Source: Gari tellinella
Taxonomy: Eukaryota; Mollusca; Bivalvia; Cardiida; Psammobiidae
Length of the DNA stretch: 64,000 nt
Direction of reading: 5' to 3'
NCBI GenBank assembly: GCA_922989275.2
Contig: OV277864.1
Coordinates: 45,631,550-45,695,549, forward strand
In this document: one piece after another, positions 1-10,295 of the stretch
How positions within the stretch are numbered: position 1 is the first letter of the stretch
Layout of the letters: each line of letters begins with the position of its first letter
Position numbers and translations under genes: made by a program
Notes under the pieces: generated by a model
What the model saw: only the letters and a program-made list of their open reading frames with translations
Database searches by the model: none
Told to the model about the DNA's origin: nothing

Positions 1-1240
1 ACACCCATGAGATAACACACACAAAAACCAAATGTGTATACTGAAGTTTTCAAATAAATCAAAATACCAGGTTTAACAATGAAAATTTGCATCCTTTAGC
101 ATTCTATTTATCTACTGTAACCCTTGTATTAAGCTCCAAAGTATGTTTTTGTATATGTAAGCCTTCGCTCCAGAGCCTCTATCTTAAGTTTTGAAGACAC
201 TGGTGACCATGACTTAACAAAACAAAAAGAATATTATTCTGAAAGTTTTGACAATAATATAAGGTAAAGCAGGACCAAAGCTCCTAAAAGCTTTACTTTC
301 AATTTGGTTTATACAAAAATTTTAATGTTTTTCTATAACACCATCAATGGGTCTACATTTGAGCGATCATCATAGGGGAACAGTTATATTGCAAATACTT
401 GGCTGGTTTGCTAAACAAAATCAACAAAAAGATTCAACAATTTGATACAAGGGCTATATTCATGCTTTAGGCTGAAAATGACAAAAGCTTCAACTTGATT
501 GTCAATCACATCATTTATCCTGTTTATAATGAATTTTACAAAATGGACTGTACTGTTTTTTAAAAGAATCTAGTTTAATTTTATTTTCACCCATAAATAC
601 AAATTTTACGCCTCAAATTTATTCCTGCACTGAAGACAACAATTCTACTTTATAGAGTCCTGAATATTCAGCATTAGAAATATTTTCTAGAACCTTGTAG
701 ATAGAAGTTTACATCAGAATGAACGTAAAGCAGAATGTGCCTCAAGGCGCATTCTGCTTTACTTTAAACCTGCTTTAAGTGCTCACCTGTCTTCAAAACT
801 ACAATACAAGTTTCCAATAATATGAGTAATATTTACTTAGGGTCCACTATTTACAATGAATTGCAAAATGACAATTTACAATGCGGACCCTGATCAGAGG
901 GCTCCATTAGGAGCCCTCTGATCAGGGTCTACGCTGTTTGCATCATGACATTTATTGTATTTTTTACAGGTACCTTAAGTTGTTTGTAAATGACAAGTAT
1001 TATTCGTAGCTAGGGTAAAATGCATATATTAAAGCTGAATTCCGTTTTTTCACATGCAATTAGTATTTTCAATATATCTGACAATCTTCACCCATCCTCT
1101 AATACTATATATGAAAACAAAATTAGATTATAAGCACAGTTTGATTATGACAGTAAAAGATCAAACAGAAATTGACAGTACTTAGGTTGTAATTTTTATC
1201 AATAAACATTTGCCTTCACACCAATACCACAAGTATCAAA
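1..1240. other. Non-coding AT-rich stretch with two hairpin remnants
   Basis: I see no exon with coding character here. Two palindromic cores stand out. One at 722-781 is an A-family hairpin (left arm partly lost, apex GTGCCTCAAGGCGC). One at 883-940 is a C-family hairpin (CCTGATCAGAGGGCTCC ... GGAGCCCTCTGATCAGG). The rest is A/T-rich sequence without recognisable repeats. Confidence 0.6.
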
Positions 1241-1247
1241 TTAACCC

Positions 1248-1499
1248 TTAACCCTTTACCCCATAGCCTGTTTCTAGTATTGAAGATAGGTGATCACTTA
1301 AAGCAGGTTGAAAGTAAAGCAGAATGCGCCTTAAGGCGCATTTTGCTTTACTTTCAGCCTGCTTTAAGCTCCAATCTGCTAGAATATAGAAAATATTTCT
1401 TATGATACATATTCATAACTGTATAAATTGGAACTATTTTCTTCAATGGAGTAATAAATTATTTGTGATAAAATGCGCTTCTATGAGGGAAAGGGTTAA
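1248..1499 (+). mobile_element. A-family TTAA MITE, complete
   Basis: The 252 bp element is bounded by TTAA on both sides (TTAACCCTTTACC ... GGGAAAGGGTTAA). The central palindrome around 1301-1370 reads AAGCAGGTTGAAAGTAAAGC outward from an apex GCGCCTTAAGGCGC and returns as its reverse complement. The right flank carries the family signature TATAGAAAATATTTCTTATG. It has no coding capacity. TTAA target sites with CCC termini are known for piggyBac-type elements; that assignment is an inference. Confidence 0.8.
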
Positions 1500-2009
1500 C
1501 CTGCTATATGCATAATATTGAGTGCAGTTTAGAAAACAGTGTTCACCTAGATCAGACAGTTTCTGATTGGTCTGCACTGTTTTCTTATAGGATCAATAAT
1601 TATAGTCTGCTCTCTTTCCTCATGAAAATTGTCTTTGTTATTAGGCAATGACTAATACAAAAGCATCATGTAGTTCAGATCATGATATAGCGTTAATCAT
1701 ATATTGAGTTTTCAACAAAAAATCAGATGTTAATAACAACGAAACAGTGCAGAACCTAGCTTTAGGAGCCCTCTGTACTGGGTCTACACTGTTTGCAAAT
1801 GATGCCATATACTCTGAGCCCACCACATTGTAACAATTAAGAAATCAAATATTTTTTCAAGAGATTATTACATGTTTCTGCACAGTAGTTTATCCTAGCT
1901 AAGATTATAACAGTCCCCTGGTATTGGACAAAATTACTCGGCCACCAAGGTTTAACCTCAGGGGAACAAGGTTAGATCACATTCTTGACCAAATTCTTAT
2001 CTCTATGTA
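1500..2009. other. Non-coding stretch with decayed C-family pieces
   Basis: There is no supported gene. Degenerate C-family arms (AGTGCAG, AGGAGCCCTCTG, GGGTCTACACTGTTTGC) are recognisable near 1540-1600 and 1745-1797. The remainder is unassigned. Confidence 0.5.
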
Positions 2010-2202
2010 CAGTCCAGTCTCGATTAGTCAAACTTGCAGCAAGTCAGATTCATCCTTTATTTTTATGGTTGAATTTCATAAATGACATATCATGCCCATC
2101 CTTCTAAGTTTCAACATAGATTTGCTACACTTTAAATTTCATTAAACCAATGCAGGTAAATTTGAGTTATAAAAATTTGAGTTATTATTGAGATCTCCAC
2201 TG
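2010..2202 (+). mobile_element. F-family mariner-like MITE (decayed)
   Basis: It is flanked by TA on both sides, begins CAGTCCAGTCTCGATTAG and ends GAGATCTCCACTG. The ends resemble the better copy at 38200-38378 (CAGTCGAAATTCGATATC). TA target duplications and CAGT termini fit Tc1/mariner-type non-autonomous elements. Confidence 0.5.
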
Positions 2203-2325
2203 TAGTGATATATATAATAGCCTATCTCTGGCTATCAGAATAATTAAAGTTTTTCCTGTATAAAGTGAGCATTAAAGGCATGGGGATCTCTCACACATGT
2301 ATTATGAGGAGGTGCTCAATGCATG

Positions 2326-2387
2326 CTCAATGAAGGACAAAAGTAATGCAGAGAGCTTTCTGCATTCCTTTTATCCTGCATTGAGCT
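2326..2387. repeat. D-family hairpin core
   Basis: The left arm GGACAAAAGTAATGCAGA and right arm CTGCATTCCTTTTATCCTGC form an imperfect palindrome with a shortened apex (GAGAGCTTTC). It matches the better core at 8544-8616. Confidence 0.6.
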
Positions 2388-3160
2388 ACGAAACTGTCTT
2401 TTTAATACAATTTTTTAAGCCTATAGCTGCCAGTGTTCTCGCTTGAATGGTCACTTTACACAGTTTGGATTGTACATCAATACTTTAAACCCCTTTACTG
2501 TCAAAACAATGTCTGCTTAAAGATTGTGAGCTATATTTATTTCTCAAAGTTCAGATTGTAGGCTTTTTGACTGAAAAATCAAAAATACAAGTCAAAGTTT
2601 TGATACTGATCAGAAACTCTGACTATTGCTGCATATCTAATCTGGATCAAATCTGTACAGAAAATGTTAACTTGTCAAAAATCATTTTTTAACAGAGAAA
2701 ATGTTTAATATAACGGTACCCTTAGCATTTTAATGGATTTGACCAGTATTCCTAAATAGCTTGGATCCAGATCGGATACAAAGCAAATCTGCATTTGGTT
2801 AGGATCCCATCTGTTTGAAAGACCACTTTTAAATTTCTTAAAAAAATACATTCAAACTAAATTTAAGAGGTTCTACATACAACACAATTAAAGCAGATGA
2901 TATTAAATGATTTCATGGAAAGGTTTAATATCAGAGCGAAGTGACAGTGTCCTAAGATTTCATCGCTTATGTTACTATAATACTTAAAGCCCCACTCTTC
3001 AAACCACAAACACAATAAACTGATTTGCTTTAAAGCTTCTACAGGTCTAACCCTTACAATGTTGGATTAATAAATGAGCTCTTCCATTTCTGAAAAAGTG
3101 CCAGTTTACCTTGCCTTTTCAGGTATATATCATATCTATTCACAGTTTAAGAGTATGACA
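2388..3160. other. Non-coding AT-rich stretch
   Basis: No gene is seen. A decayed B-family hairpin lies at about 2758-2820 (AGCTTGGATCCAGATCGGAT ... GGATCCCATCTGTTTG). Otherwise it is unassigned. Confidence 0.5.
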
Positions 3161-3168
3161 AACAATTC

Positions 3169-3229
3169 AGACCCAGATCAGAGGGCTCCTATAGGAGCCC
3201 TCTGATCTGGGTCTACATTGTTTGCAAAG
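3169..3229. repeat. C-family hairpin core
   Basis: This is a near-perfect palindrome: CAGACCCAGATCAGAGGGCT, apex CCTATAGG, then its complement ending GGGTCTACATTGTTTGC. The two arms pair over about 25 bp. Confidence 0.75.
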
Positions 3230-3381
3230 GCCCTCACACTGTTTGGGTTAAGTTTTGCCATTTAAGTACTTGACTGCTTATTCACTTGGAAGGAATGATT
3301 GAACAGACCCATCCTGCTTATAGTTATATAAGAAGATATGTTCTGGCTTATAAATACTGTGTTCAATTCAGTATAACCTGT

Positions 3382-3632
3382 TTAACCCTTTGAACCCTAG
3401 TCCCGCATATAGGCATCCTTTTCAAACAGTGTACATGTGAATAGTACACTTGTCCTGTGCAAACAGTGAAGACCCAGATCGGAGGGCTCCGAAAGGAGCC
3501 CTCTGATCAGGGTCTTCACTGTTTGTCATAATGCAAAAAATGGACAAAAACAACCATTAAAAGCCAGAAATGGACTAGGCTAAATTCGAAACTGGAATTG
3601 TTCATTTAAAGTTTCAGGGAGGAAAGAGTTAA
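3382..3632 (+). mobile_element. C-family TTAA MITE, complete
   Basis: The 251 bp element runs between TTAA sites (TTAACCCTTTGAACCCTAG ... GGAGGAAAGAGTTAA). The central hairpin GTGAAGACCCAGATCGGAGG has the apex GGCTCCGAAAGGAGCC. The copy at 61577-61827 has the same length and the same unusual GAAG arm and GAAA tip, so these two are close relatives within the window. Confidence 0.85.
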
Positions 3633-3720
3633 AGTGGCCTCTTAGAGAGAGAAGCATGAAGATCAGTCTTAAAAACGATAGACTAAAGTTTAATGCAGAG
3701 CACACGTAATGCAGTATGGT

Positions 3721-3789
3721 CTGTTGGAGAATTGAACTCACAAACCACAGACTGGCAGTCTAACCTGAACCACTAGACCACGGTCAACC
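3721..3789 (-). pseudogene. tRNA-like sequence (SINE head or tRNA pseudogene)
   Basis: On the minus strand an A-box-like TGGTCTAGTGGTT is followed about 40 nt later by a B-box-like GAGTTCAATTCTCC. The acceptor strands do not pair, so a functional tRNA is unlikely. The arrangement of pol III promoter boxes fits a tRNA-derived SINE head or a tRNA pseudogene. Confidence 0.45.
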
Positions 3790-3988
3790 GGTTAGACCAT
3801 TAAATATTATCACAAAAGGCAGAAAAAAATTGCTGCCAGAAAAGGACATATAAAAACAAGAAATTATGAAAAGTAGCAGATATAAGCAAAAACTGGCATT
3901 AATGAATGACCATTGACTGTCAGTATAGTATGTGAGGTCAACATGTTACTTTCCTGAGGGCCTGTGTCATTATATAGCTTACAGAGTA

Positions 3989-4193
3989 CAGAAGAACCTC
4001 TCTATTACGACCACTAAGTTGTGTCAAATATAAGTCGTTTAAGACAGGTGGCTTCTTAAAGCAATGTGAAAGTGAAACAGAAAGCTCCTACAGGAGCTTT
4101 CTGTTTCAGTTTCACATTGCTTTAAGTTGTCACCTGTCTTTTATACAGACAATTATCCTTCTTTTCAGTGGTCGTAATAGAGAGGTTCTACTG
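3989..4193 (+). mobile_element. E-family mariner-like MITE, complete
   Basis: The 205 bp element has TA on each side and terminal inverted repeats CAGAAGAACCTCTCTATTAC / GTAATAGAGAGGTTCTACTG. The centre is a near-perfect hairpin (TTAAAGCAATGTGAAAGTG, apex GAAAGCTCCTACAGGAGCTTTC). TA duplication and CAG ends are typical of Tc1/mariner elements. A second copy is at 50171-50366. Confidence 0.8.
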
Positions 4194-4258
4194 TACAGCA
4201 TAACTAACAATTACCAACTCATCAACAATTCTTTTCAGAGTTATATAAAAGCAGATGA

Positions 4259-4418
4259 CTGCTTAAAGCAGGATAAAGGAAAAGCAGATTATAAGCTCCT
4301 AACGGAGCACAGTTACATTTAACTGCTTATTCTTTCACCCTGCATTAAACAGCAACATGTCTTTAACATAATTAATGAAAGATTCCCTTAAGTGGTTTAA
4401 TAGAGGAGTTTTACTGTG
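4259..4418. repeat. Decayed E-family MITE
   Basis: A degraded hairpin (TTAAAGCAGGATAAAGG ... CCTGCATTAAAC, apex GCTCCTAACGGAGC) is followed by AATAGAGGAGTTTTACTG, which matches the E-family right end. The left end is not recognisable. A further E-like left end (AAATCTCTCTATTACAGG) lies at about 4545-4563. Confidence 0.5.
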
Positions 4419-4831
4419 TCTAATATTAGATATTATTTGTTGTTTATGGTTTGTGAAACTGGTCCATTGCTATAAATGTTGAGGTCAGTGTAAAAATCTG
4501 CATTCTTCTGTTCTAACAAAAAAGACTCAGTGAACAATGTACATTAAATCTCTCTATTACAGGCCACTAAATGCCACAGAATGTAGTCTAATTGATTGCA
4601 TAAAACTGGGTGAGCATAAAACATTAAGCCTGTTTCTAGTTTTGAAGATATGTGACCGCTTAAAGCAGGCTGAAAGTAAAGCAGATTGCGCCTTGAGGCG
4701 CATTCTGCTGAACTTTCAACCTGCTTTAAGCCATTATCTGCTAGAATTTAGAAAATATTTCTTATGATACATATCCATGATTGTAAAAATCAGATCTATT
4801 TTCTTTGGCGGAAGAATAAATGAAAGGCATT

Positions 4832-5571
4832 CAGAGCTCCAGATAAGGTGCGTTTTTGCGTTTTTCAGCATTAAATTTCACTGAAAACGCATTGGAAATG
4901 AAATCCAAGGGTGAAAAAACGCATTTCAAATGTCCGTTCAGCATTACAATTCATATGAGTGCGTTTTACTCGGTTAGAATCTTAGAACTGTATTCCCGTT
5001 ATTTCGAAATTTATTCATGCAAATCAAGCATACCCCTCGACAGGTTCCCGTTTCTGTTTTTAGTTTTATCCGAGAATGTTCTAGGAATAAGGGTACCATG
5101 CTAATCGTCTAGATGCATTGCAAGCGTTCCGCGATTTGTGGGAAAATGGCGAACAGAAGCAAACCCGGGAGGTGTAAACGAAAATCAAGCGATACAGAGA
5201 CCACAAGCGTATTAAAATTCTTTAAACACGATGAGAAAACAACAGCTGAATCAGTCGTGCGTGTGATATTGGTCAGCAAGGTGGAAATATCTTCGAAGAA
5301 ACACGCAGGGGATAGATTTTCTTATGAAACTGTTCAGCTTTGGAAAGAACAATTTTGTGGTTTCAAGTAATCGTAAGTAAAAAAGATCGAAGATTGAGAA
5401 TTGGAAGGCGGAAAATAATTATGGTCTAATATTAACCCAAACAGCAAACTCCTACCCCTGTATGTATTTTGGAGTGAGGGTGAAAACAAGCATTGTAAAT
5501 TCAGATTTCAGCATTAGAAAAAAAAATAGGGGGTCAATCAGCATTAGGTTACAAAATTATCTGGAGCTCTG
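4832..5571 (+). mobile_element. hAT-like element remnant with 5 bp target duplication
   Basis: Termini are CAGAGCTCCAGATAA and its complement TTATCTGGAGCTCTG. Perfect GCATT duplications flank it (4827-4831 and 5572-5576). A short relative with CAGGGCTCCAG ends lies at 21066-21257. Short CAG-type ends fit hAT-like elements, some groups of which make 5 bp duplications; the class is an inference. It is too short for a full transposase and contains only the partial ORF below. Confidence 0.65.
5113..5370 (+). pseudogene. Partial ORF inside the hAT-like element (85 codons)
   Basis: The open frame ends at 5368-5370 and lies wholly within the CAGAGCTCC-bounded element. A second in-frame ATG at 5146 (AAAATGG) is a better start by context and would give 74 residues. 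The sequence is basic at the N-terminus (NRSKPGRCKRKSSDTETT), then LKFFKHDEKT, and ends WKEQFCGFK. A KRK-rich start followed by an LKFF motif is reminiscent of the N-terminal region of hAT-family zinc-finger transposases, but no zinc ligands or DDE residues are present. I call it a probable truncated transposase N-terminus. Confidence 0.35.
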
Positions 5572-5606
5572 GCATTACAAAGTGTTTCTATGGGGGAATG
5601 GGTTAA

Positions 5607-6590
5607 ACACCTAAAGGAGCTTTCTGTTTTACATTTTATACTTTGCTTTCAGCAGTCACCTGAGTGCCTTAAATACCTGATAATCAACACGATGTAGTAG
5701 TTTTACTGTGAATACAAGAGTAAATAGAATATAACTAGGCTTATTGCTGAAAACTAAAATATAAGAGTTTATAATTATAATCTACTATGCATAATTTGCA
5801 GACAGTGTAGAAACTGGTCATAGGGCTCTGAGCATAGCTAAAAGTACATTTAAATCACTTATACCCAACTGTGTTAACAGTAGGGAACTGCTTAAAGCAA
5901 TATAAAAAGTAAAGCAGAACGCTCATAAAAGAGCTAAAAATACTTAACTTCCATCTGGTTTTCTAGATGACATTATAATAATTATCAATGAATATTTATT
6001 TGTGATACTTATGCAAAAGAAGGGGTAATGGCATCCTCTGGCCCTAAGGAAGAGAAGTCCTCGGATTGCAGTCTTCAATTTGCTTTAACCTATAAATATT
6101 TCTGAACTATTTTCTAAACCAGTGTTCTCATATAGCTAGGTTTGAAAAACAGTTGGCACTGCAAATTTATTTTTATCTCAAATTCCATATTAAAAGTTTT
6201 AACGAGTTGTTGACGCTAACTGTCCATTTCAAATAACATATAAATCATCATTATCAAGTGCCTAACTAACCGAACAGGCAAGCGGTGGCTTTCTCCCTCT
6301 AGCCCTATTGTTCTATGATAAATTGCATTTTTCTCCAGTACAAAGGCCACAAAGGGGCTTATTAATTTACATGACACTAACTTGGCATACCATTGTAGCT
6401 GGCTTCACCACCACTAAACAATATCAAGTAGCTGACCCATGCTGTCATGCTAGCTTAACCCCTTCCCTCATTATAGAGACACCTTTTCACCCCCTTTTTA
6501 CTTATTCCAAATAGAAATTCCTTTTCTTAATAAGCATTACCTTGTCCATAGAAAATGAGCCATAGGAAACTTGACATATATCTAGATTGA
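5607..6590. other. Non-coding stretch with decayed E/A hairpins
   Basis: No gene is supported. Half-hairpins with AAAGGAGCTTTCTGTTTTAC (about 5613-5632) and TTAAAGCAATATAAAAAGTAA (about 5889-5909) are E-family debris. The remainder, including the short open frame at 6308-6514, has no recognisable content. Confidence 0.5.
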
Positions 6591-6595
6591 GAATT

Positions 6596-6668
6596 GCTTA
6601 AAGCAGACTGAAAGTAAAGCAGAAAGCTCCTAAAGGAGCTTTCTGCTTTACTTTCAGTCAGCTTTAAG
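6596..6668. repeat. Hybrid A/E hairpin core
   Basis: The arms carry A-type sequence (AGCAGACTGAAAGTAAAGC) but the tip is the C/D/E type GAAAGCTCCTAAAGGAGCTTTC instead of the A-type GCGCCTTAAGGCGC. The palindrome is almost perfect over about 35 bp per arm. It is a good example of tip exchange between families. Confidence 0.75.
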
Positions 6669-6810
6669 CAGTCACATGTTTTAAGCACTGAAAACAAGCT
6701 ATGAGTGAAAGGGCTAAGAAAGAGACAAAAACATGAACAGTTGACTTTAGTATGGTGAGACAACCATTCAAAATAGAAGATTAACATTTAACCTCTAAAT
6801 ATATACAGCA

Positions 6811-6874
6811 GCTTAATGCAGAATAAAAGTAATGCAGGAAGCTCCTCTGCATTACTTTTATTCTACACTAATCT
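6811..6874. repeat. D-family hairpin core
   Basis: CTTAATGCAGAATAAAAGTAA pairs with TTACTTTTATTCTACACTAA around a shortened apex GGAAGCTCC. It is a decayed copy of the 8544-8616 structure. Confidence 0.6.
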
Positions 6875-7300
6875 ACAACATGTCTCATGTGACTGCCTAT
6901 AATGTATGAGAAGTTGAATTGTGGCTAAGATAAGAGGTTTGACTGTCAGTGAAATACAAGATCAAGTCTTGTAAAAATGCAACACCAAACATGACACATG
7001 GTTGTAAGTTAATGCCAGAATTAAATGAAGTGCAGACTGTGTGGCATATCAAATTGACAGTACACTTGGTCAACTCTAAGGCATATTGAAGGTAATGCTT
7101 TTGACCAAGCTATAGATCTCTATAAATGATTCTGTAGTCTACTAGTATTCTGCATGCTAACCCTGTACCAAAAAGTCCAAATATTGTCCATCAAAGAAAA
7201 TTAATGCTATTTTACTGTTACCTTTATCTTCATATACTATTTTTTTAACGTGACTTGAAAAACCCACAATGTGTACTTTAAGGATGATTTTTTCATGTTT
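6875..7300. other. Unassigned non-coding stretch
   Basis: No coding exon, strong repeat or hairpin is seen. Confidence 0.4.
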
Positions 7301-7345
7301 TGTATCCTAATGAAGACCTGAATAAGGTCGAAACCGGTAGATCAA
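7301..7345 (+). ncRNA. Hammerhead-ribozyme-like motif (probably inactive relic)
   Basis: CTAATGA (7307-7313) is followed by a 5 bp hairpin GACCT/AGGTC with a GAATA loop (7315-7329), then GAAA (7330-7333), CCGGTA and GAT. This follows the hammerhead order of CUGAUGA, stem II, GAAA, short stem III and GUA cleavage site, with ATC (7304-7306) able to pair with GAT (7340-7342) as stem I. Two defects are visible: the conserved G of CUGAUGA is A, and there is an extra A before stem II. Penelope-like elements are known to carry minimal hammerheads, so this may be a retroelement 3' end. Confidence 0.35.
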
Positions 7346-7931
7346 TAAATGTTTTGTCTACTAGATTGGTGACTGTAGTTATTCGCATCCTACCTTTCTT
7401 TTTAATGATATTTTTTATGGTTCACTGCTTTTTGTGCTTTTGCCCTGTCTTCATAATGAGTACTGGTCACTATTCCTACATTCTAGCTGGTGACTGCCTG
7501 GATTCAAGCTGTTTGCAAATATATGCCATTAAGTCATGCTCAGTACTCTTAAAGAATATTAATTTCCCCTCCCTGTAACAACTCCCCCAAACAACACACA
7601 TAATCCTCATCTTCCAGAGGGTGTTGTTGTAGAGAGGGTGTAGTCTGTAGGTGGTTTGTATTATTGCCTATGGAGGAGAGGGGGTAACACAAGCTTTAAC
7701 TGTCTTATTGCCTTTACCACTGAATAAATAAATACCAACTAAAACAATGCACTGAATGGTCTACAGACATCAACAAGGGCCATGTCTCACCCCTAATTTG
7801 ACATGTTTGAACAAATTTGAACAATACATGTCCTCAGAAATTGAATAAATTTCTTGTAATCTTTGTTCCGTGTTAAAACAAATACATCAAACCCTTTGTA
7901 GAGGTAACAAACATTGAACAAATCTATAAAT
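7346..7931. other. Unassigned non-coding stretch
   Basis: The short open frame at 7300-7578 overlaps the hammerhead-like motif and has no domain I recognise. The rest shows no structure. Confidence 0.4.
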
Positions 7932-8134
7932 ACAGTTAATCAATACAACAACTGAAACTCACTTTATTTCAAACTGACCCCTATTTTGAAGTTAAAATGT
8001 GGCTATGCCACATTTTAACTTTGAAATAAGGGCAAGTTTGACAGAAGGGAGTGCCTCAGGTCATTGAAATTCAACTGAAGAATATAGGTAAGTTTGACAC
8101 TATGAGAGTTCCAAATATCAAGGTTCTGACTGTA
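7932..8134. mobile_element. F-family mariner-like MITE
   Basis: The central hairpin AAGTTAAAATGTGGC / GCCACATTTTAACTTT matches the F copy at 38200-38378 (AAGTTAAAACGTGGC). The right end reads CAAGGTTCTGACTG followed by TA. The left end is decayed, so the left boundary is approximate. Confidence 0.6.
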
Positions 8135-8543
8135 TGTTTATAAATAGCCTGGATCCAGATCAATTAACACAAAACATTAGATGTGACACAGATTGGAAAT
8201 CAAAGATTGGTCACTCAAAGGAATCAATTTTTATGTGTGTTTTCTTATAACATTTTGAAGAAAGAGTTAGTTTAGAAATTTCAGCCGAAAACATTTTGAG
8301 CATAAAATATTGAACACATTTTGAAAACGTAAATATGTTTCATTAGAGTACAAACTGCTCCACATTCTACCAATGCCTCCAGATAACATTGAACCTCTTG
8401 GCTATAATACAGTGATTTATTAACAATTTCAACACTGATAATGATCATGGAAAGATTGGACAGATTTCAGCCGTGAACAGATAAACCTGGGTCCATCATC
8501 TACTCATTGAACAATCATCTATTTCTGCTACAAAACAATACTA
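8135..8543. other. Unassigned non-coding stretch
   Basis: A B-like remnant (CTGGATCCAGATCAATTAAC) is at about 8149-8168. Nothing else is recognised. Confidence 0.4.
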
Positions 8544-8616
8544 CTTAATGCTGGACAAAAGTAATGCAGAAAGCTCCATTTGGGAGCTTTCTGCATTACT
8601 TTTGTCCAACATTAAG
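8544..8616. repeat. D-family hairpin core, near perfect
   Basis: This 73 bp palindrome starts CTTAATGCTGGACAAAAG and ends CTTTTGTCCAACATTAAG around GAAAGCTCCATTTGGGAGCTTTC. The arms pair with one or two mismatches. Confidence 0.8.
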
Positions 8617-8857
8617 TTGTCATTCTTAAATTTTATCAACATAGCTTATTTTCATTGGCAGCTGAATACAGGGTTTGTAGTATGTTATAAAAGTAGAGAT
8701 AAAGTGTTTGTTCTATTATATGTCACCAATACTTAAGTCAGTATAAGGAAATCGCTTACAAGGATTGTTTTGAAATGATAAATAGCTAGGTTCCTGCTGC
8801 TTTATTCTATGATCTTTTAATTACAGACCAGCTAGACGGTTAAAATACACAGAAGAC

Positions 8858-9178
8858 TTAATGCTTCTTTTTGACATACTGTACCAATGGATTGCATTCA
8901 ATTCCAAAGACTTTTAGAATACGCTTAATGTTTTGTATGGTTGGTTTGCTATTTTGGTTAAACCAAACCACAAGACTCAGAGCCCCGAATAAAGAAAGTA
9001 TTTCAATCCTAAAATCATTATGTTTACGGTAAACATTATACAAACCCTTAGTAATATGGTATATATATGACTCATTACTACATGTATTAGTTGAGTTGCC
9101 CCTTTTAGACATAAATTTGGTGCTAACATAAAGAAGAAAAATTGTTGCAAAATCTTTAAAGTTCATTGAATTTCTCAT
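8858..9178 (-). CDS. Unrecognised 106-codon open frame (doubtful)
   Basis: This open frame on the minus strand lies outside the recognisable repeats. It has hydrophobic patches (FATIFLLYVS and ILSLFGALSLVVWF) and a basic end (QYVKKKH). I do not recognise a family. Codon use is AT-rich like its surroundings, and there is no clear splice or promoter context. It may be chance or a fragment of an old retroelement. Confidence 0.15.
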   Translation of the reverse strand: MRNSMNFKDFATIFLLYVSTKFMSKRGNSTNTCSNESYIYHITKGLYNVYRKHNDFRIEILSLFGALSLVVWFNQNSKPTIQNIKRILKVFGIECNPLVQYVKKKH

Positions 9179-9547
9179 TCCCTTAGACTATATCTCTAGC
9201 CCTGAAAAGAGGGGGCCCCGGATCTGATGAGGTAGGGGATATAGGATTCAGACCAGACATCAAGTTACCCGGTGTTTGATCTAGAGCCAAACTGTTTGCA
9301 AATATCTACCATGTAATATTTAAAGCAGAAGAAAGATTGACCAAGTAATTGCTAGAACTTAATATTAATAACTTTTGTGCACCAAGTTTGGATATGTCAG
9401 ATCCCTTTAAATTTGGGGCCCAATCAAGATCTTATCTATTTATCTTTGTGATCCTGTTTCTGTAAATTTTAATATACCGTACAGAAGACTCAGAATCAAT
9501 GTAAAGTATTTGGCAGACTACATTTTCAGTACATAACGGTGTTAAAC

Positions 9548-9765
9548 TTAACTCTTTGCATGCTGGGTATTTTTTTATATGCAACAAATGTTGTCTGCTG
9601 GTATTCTAAAAACAGATTTTTTTAAATTTCTTTTCAAAACCATGTCAAAAGGTCAAACAGCTTGGATCCCGATGAGATGCCGCGTTACGCGTCGTCTTAT
9701 CTAGATCCAAACTACATGTTTGCACGGGTTATCACAATTCCGTCGTTAGCCTGCAAAGAGTTTAA
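9548..9765 (+). mobile_element. B-family TTAA MITE
   Basis: The ends are TTAACTCTTTGCATGC and GCAAAGAGTTTAA, bounded by TTAA. The interior hairpin is partly decayed (AACAGCTTGGATCCCGATGA ... apex GCCGCGTTACGCG). The 218 bp length fits the family. Confidence 0.65.
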
Positions 9766-10009
9766 AGAGCGTTAACACTGTAAATGCACAATATTTGTTT
9801 ACACATTGTGTGGCTAACAGTTCCGATTTTGTAAATATTCAATTAAACAGGTTGTATAGAAATACGCTCAGACACCTTTTATGCATGCTCATATAATTGT
9901 TGGTTCTCCACAGGGAGTGTAAGATACTATAATTTGGCTATGTAGTTTAATTTCGTACTGAACTGAAAAAGTCCCCAAATTAAAGTCAATCAACCCTTTA
10001 TAAACTAAG

Positions 10010-10295
10010 TTAACCCATACCCCATAAATATGCCTTTAGTTTAACCCATTTAAGCATTCCTCCACTGAAGAAAACAGTTTCACTTTAAACAGTAATAAAT
10101 ATGTACGGAACCATAAGAAATAGTTTCTATATTTCGAGCAGATGGTTGCTGAAAGTAAAGCAAAATGCACCATTATCCCATAGATACATGTACACATTTT
10201 AACACATTTTGTTTAATCCTCCACCAAGGAAATAGTTCAAATGTATAAAGTCAATGTGTATCTTAAGATATGTTTTCTATATTCTAGCAGATAAT
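10010..10295 (-). mobile_element. A-family MITE, minus orientation, interrupted
   Basis: TTAACCCATACCCCATAAATATGCC and the family signature TTTCTATATTTCGAGCAG are present. A second A-like unit ends at TTTTCTATATTCTAGCAGAT (about 10270-10290), where the GGCGGAA-rich array begins. The hairpin half expected next is missing. Confidence 0.5.

Larger units (their letters stand above)
4623..5606 (+). mobile_element. A-family MITE split by a nested insertion
   Basis: The left part (about 4623-4831) has the A-family AGCCTGTTTCTAGTTTTGAAG and the hairpin with apex GCGCCTTGAGGCGC. The right part (5572-5606) resumes with TTTCTATGGGGGAATGGGTT. The 740 bp element at 4832-5571 separates the two halves, so it inserted after the MITE was already in place. 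Confidence 0.75.

Noticed and set aside
1241..1260. TTAACCCTTAACCC looks like telomeric repeat
   Set aside because: Only two units, and the second is the normal left end of an A-family MITE.
4537..4767. 76-codon open frame
   Set aside because: It crosses an E-family end and an A-family hairpin, so it is not a gene.
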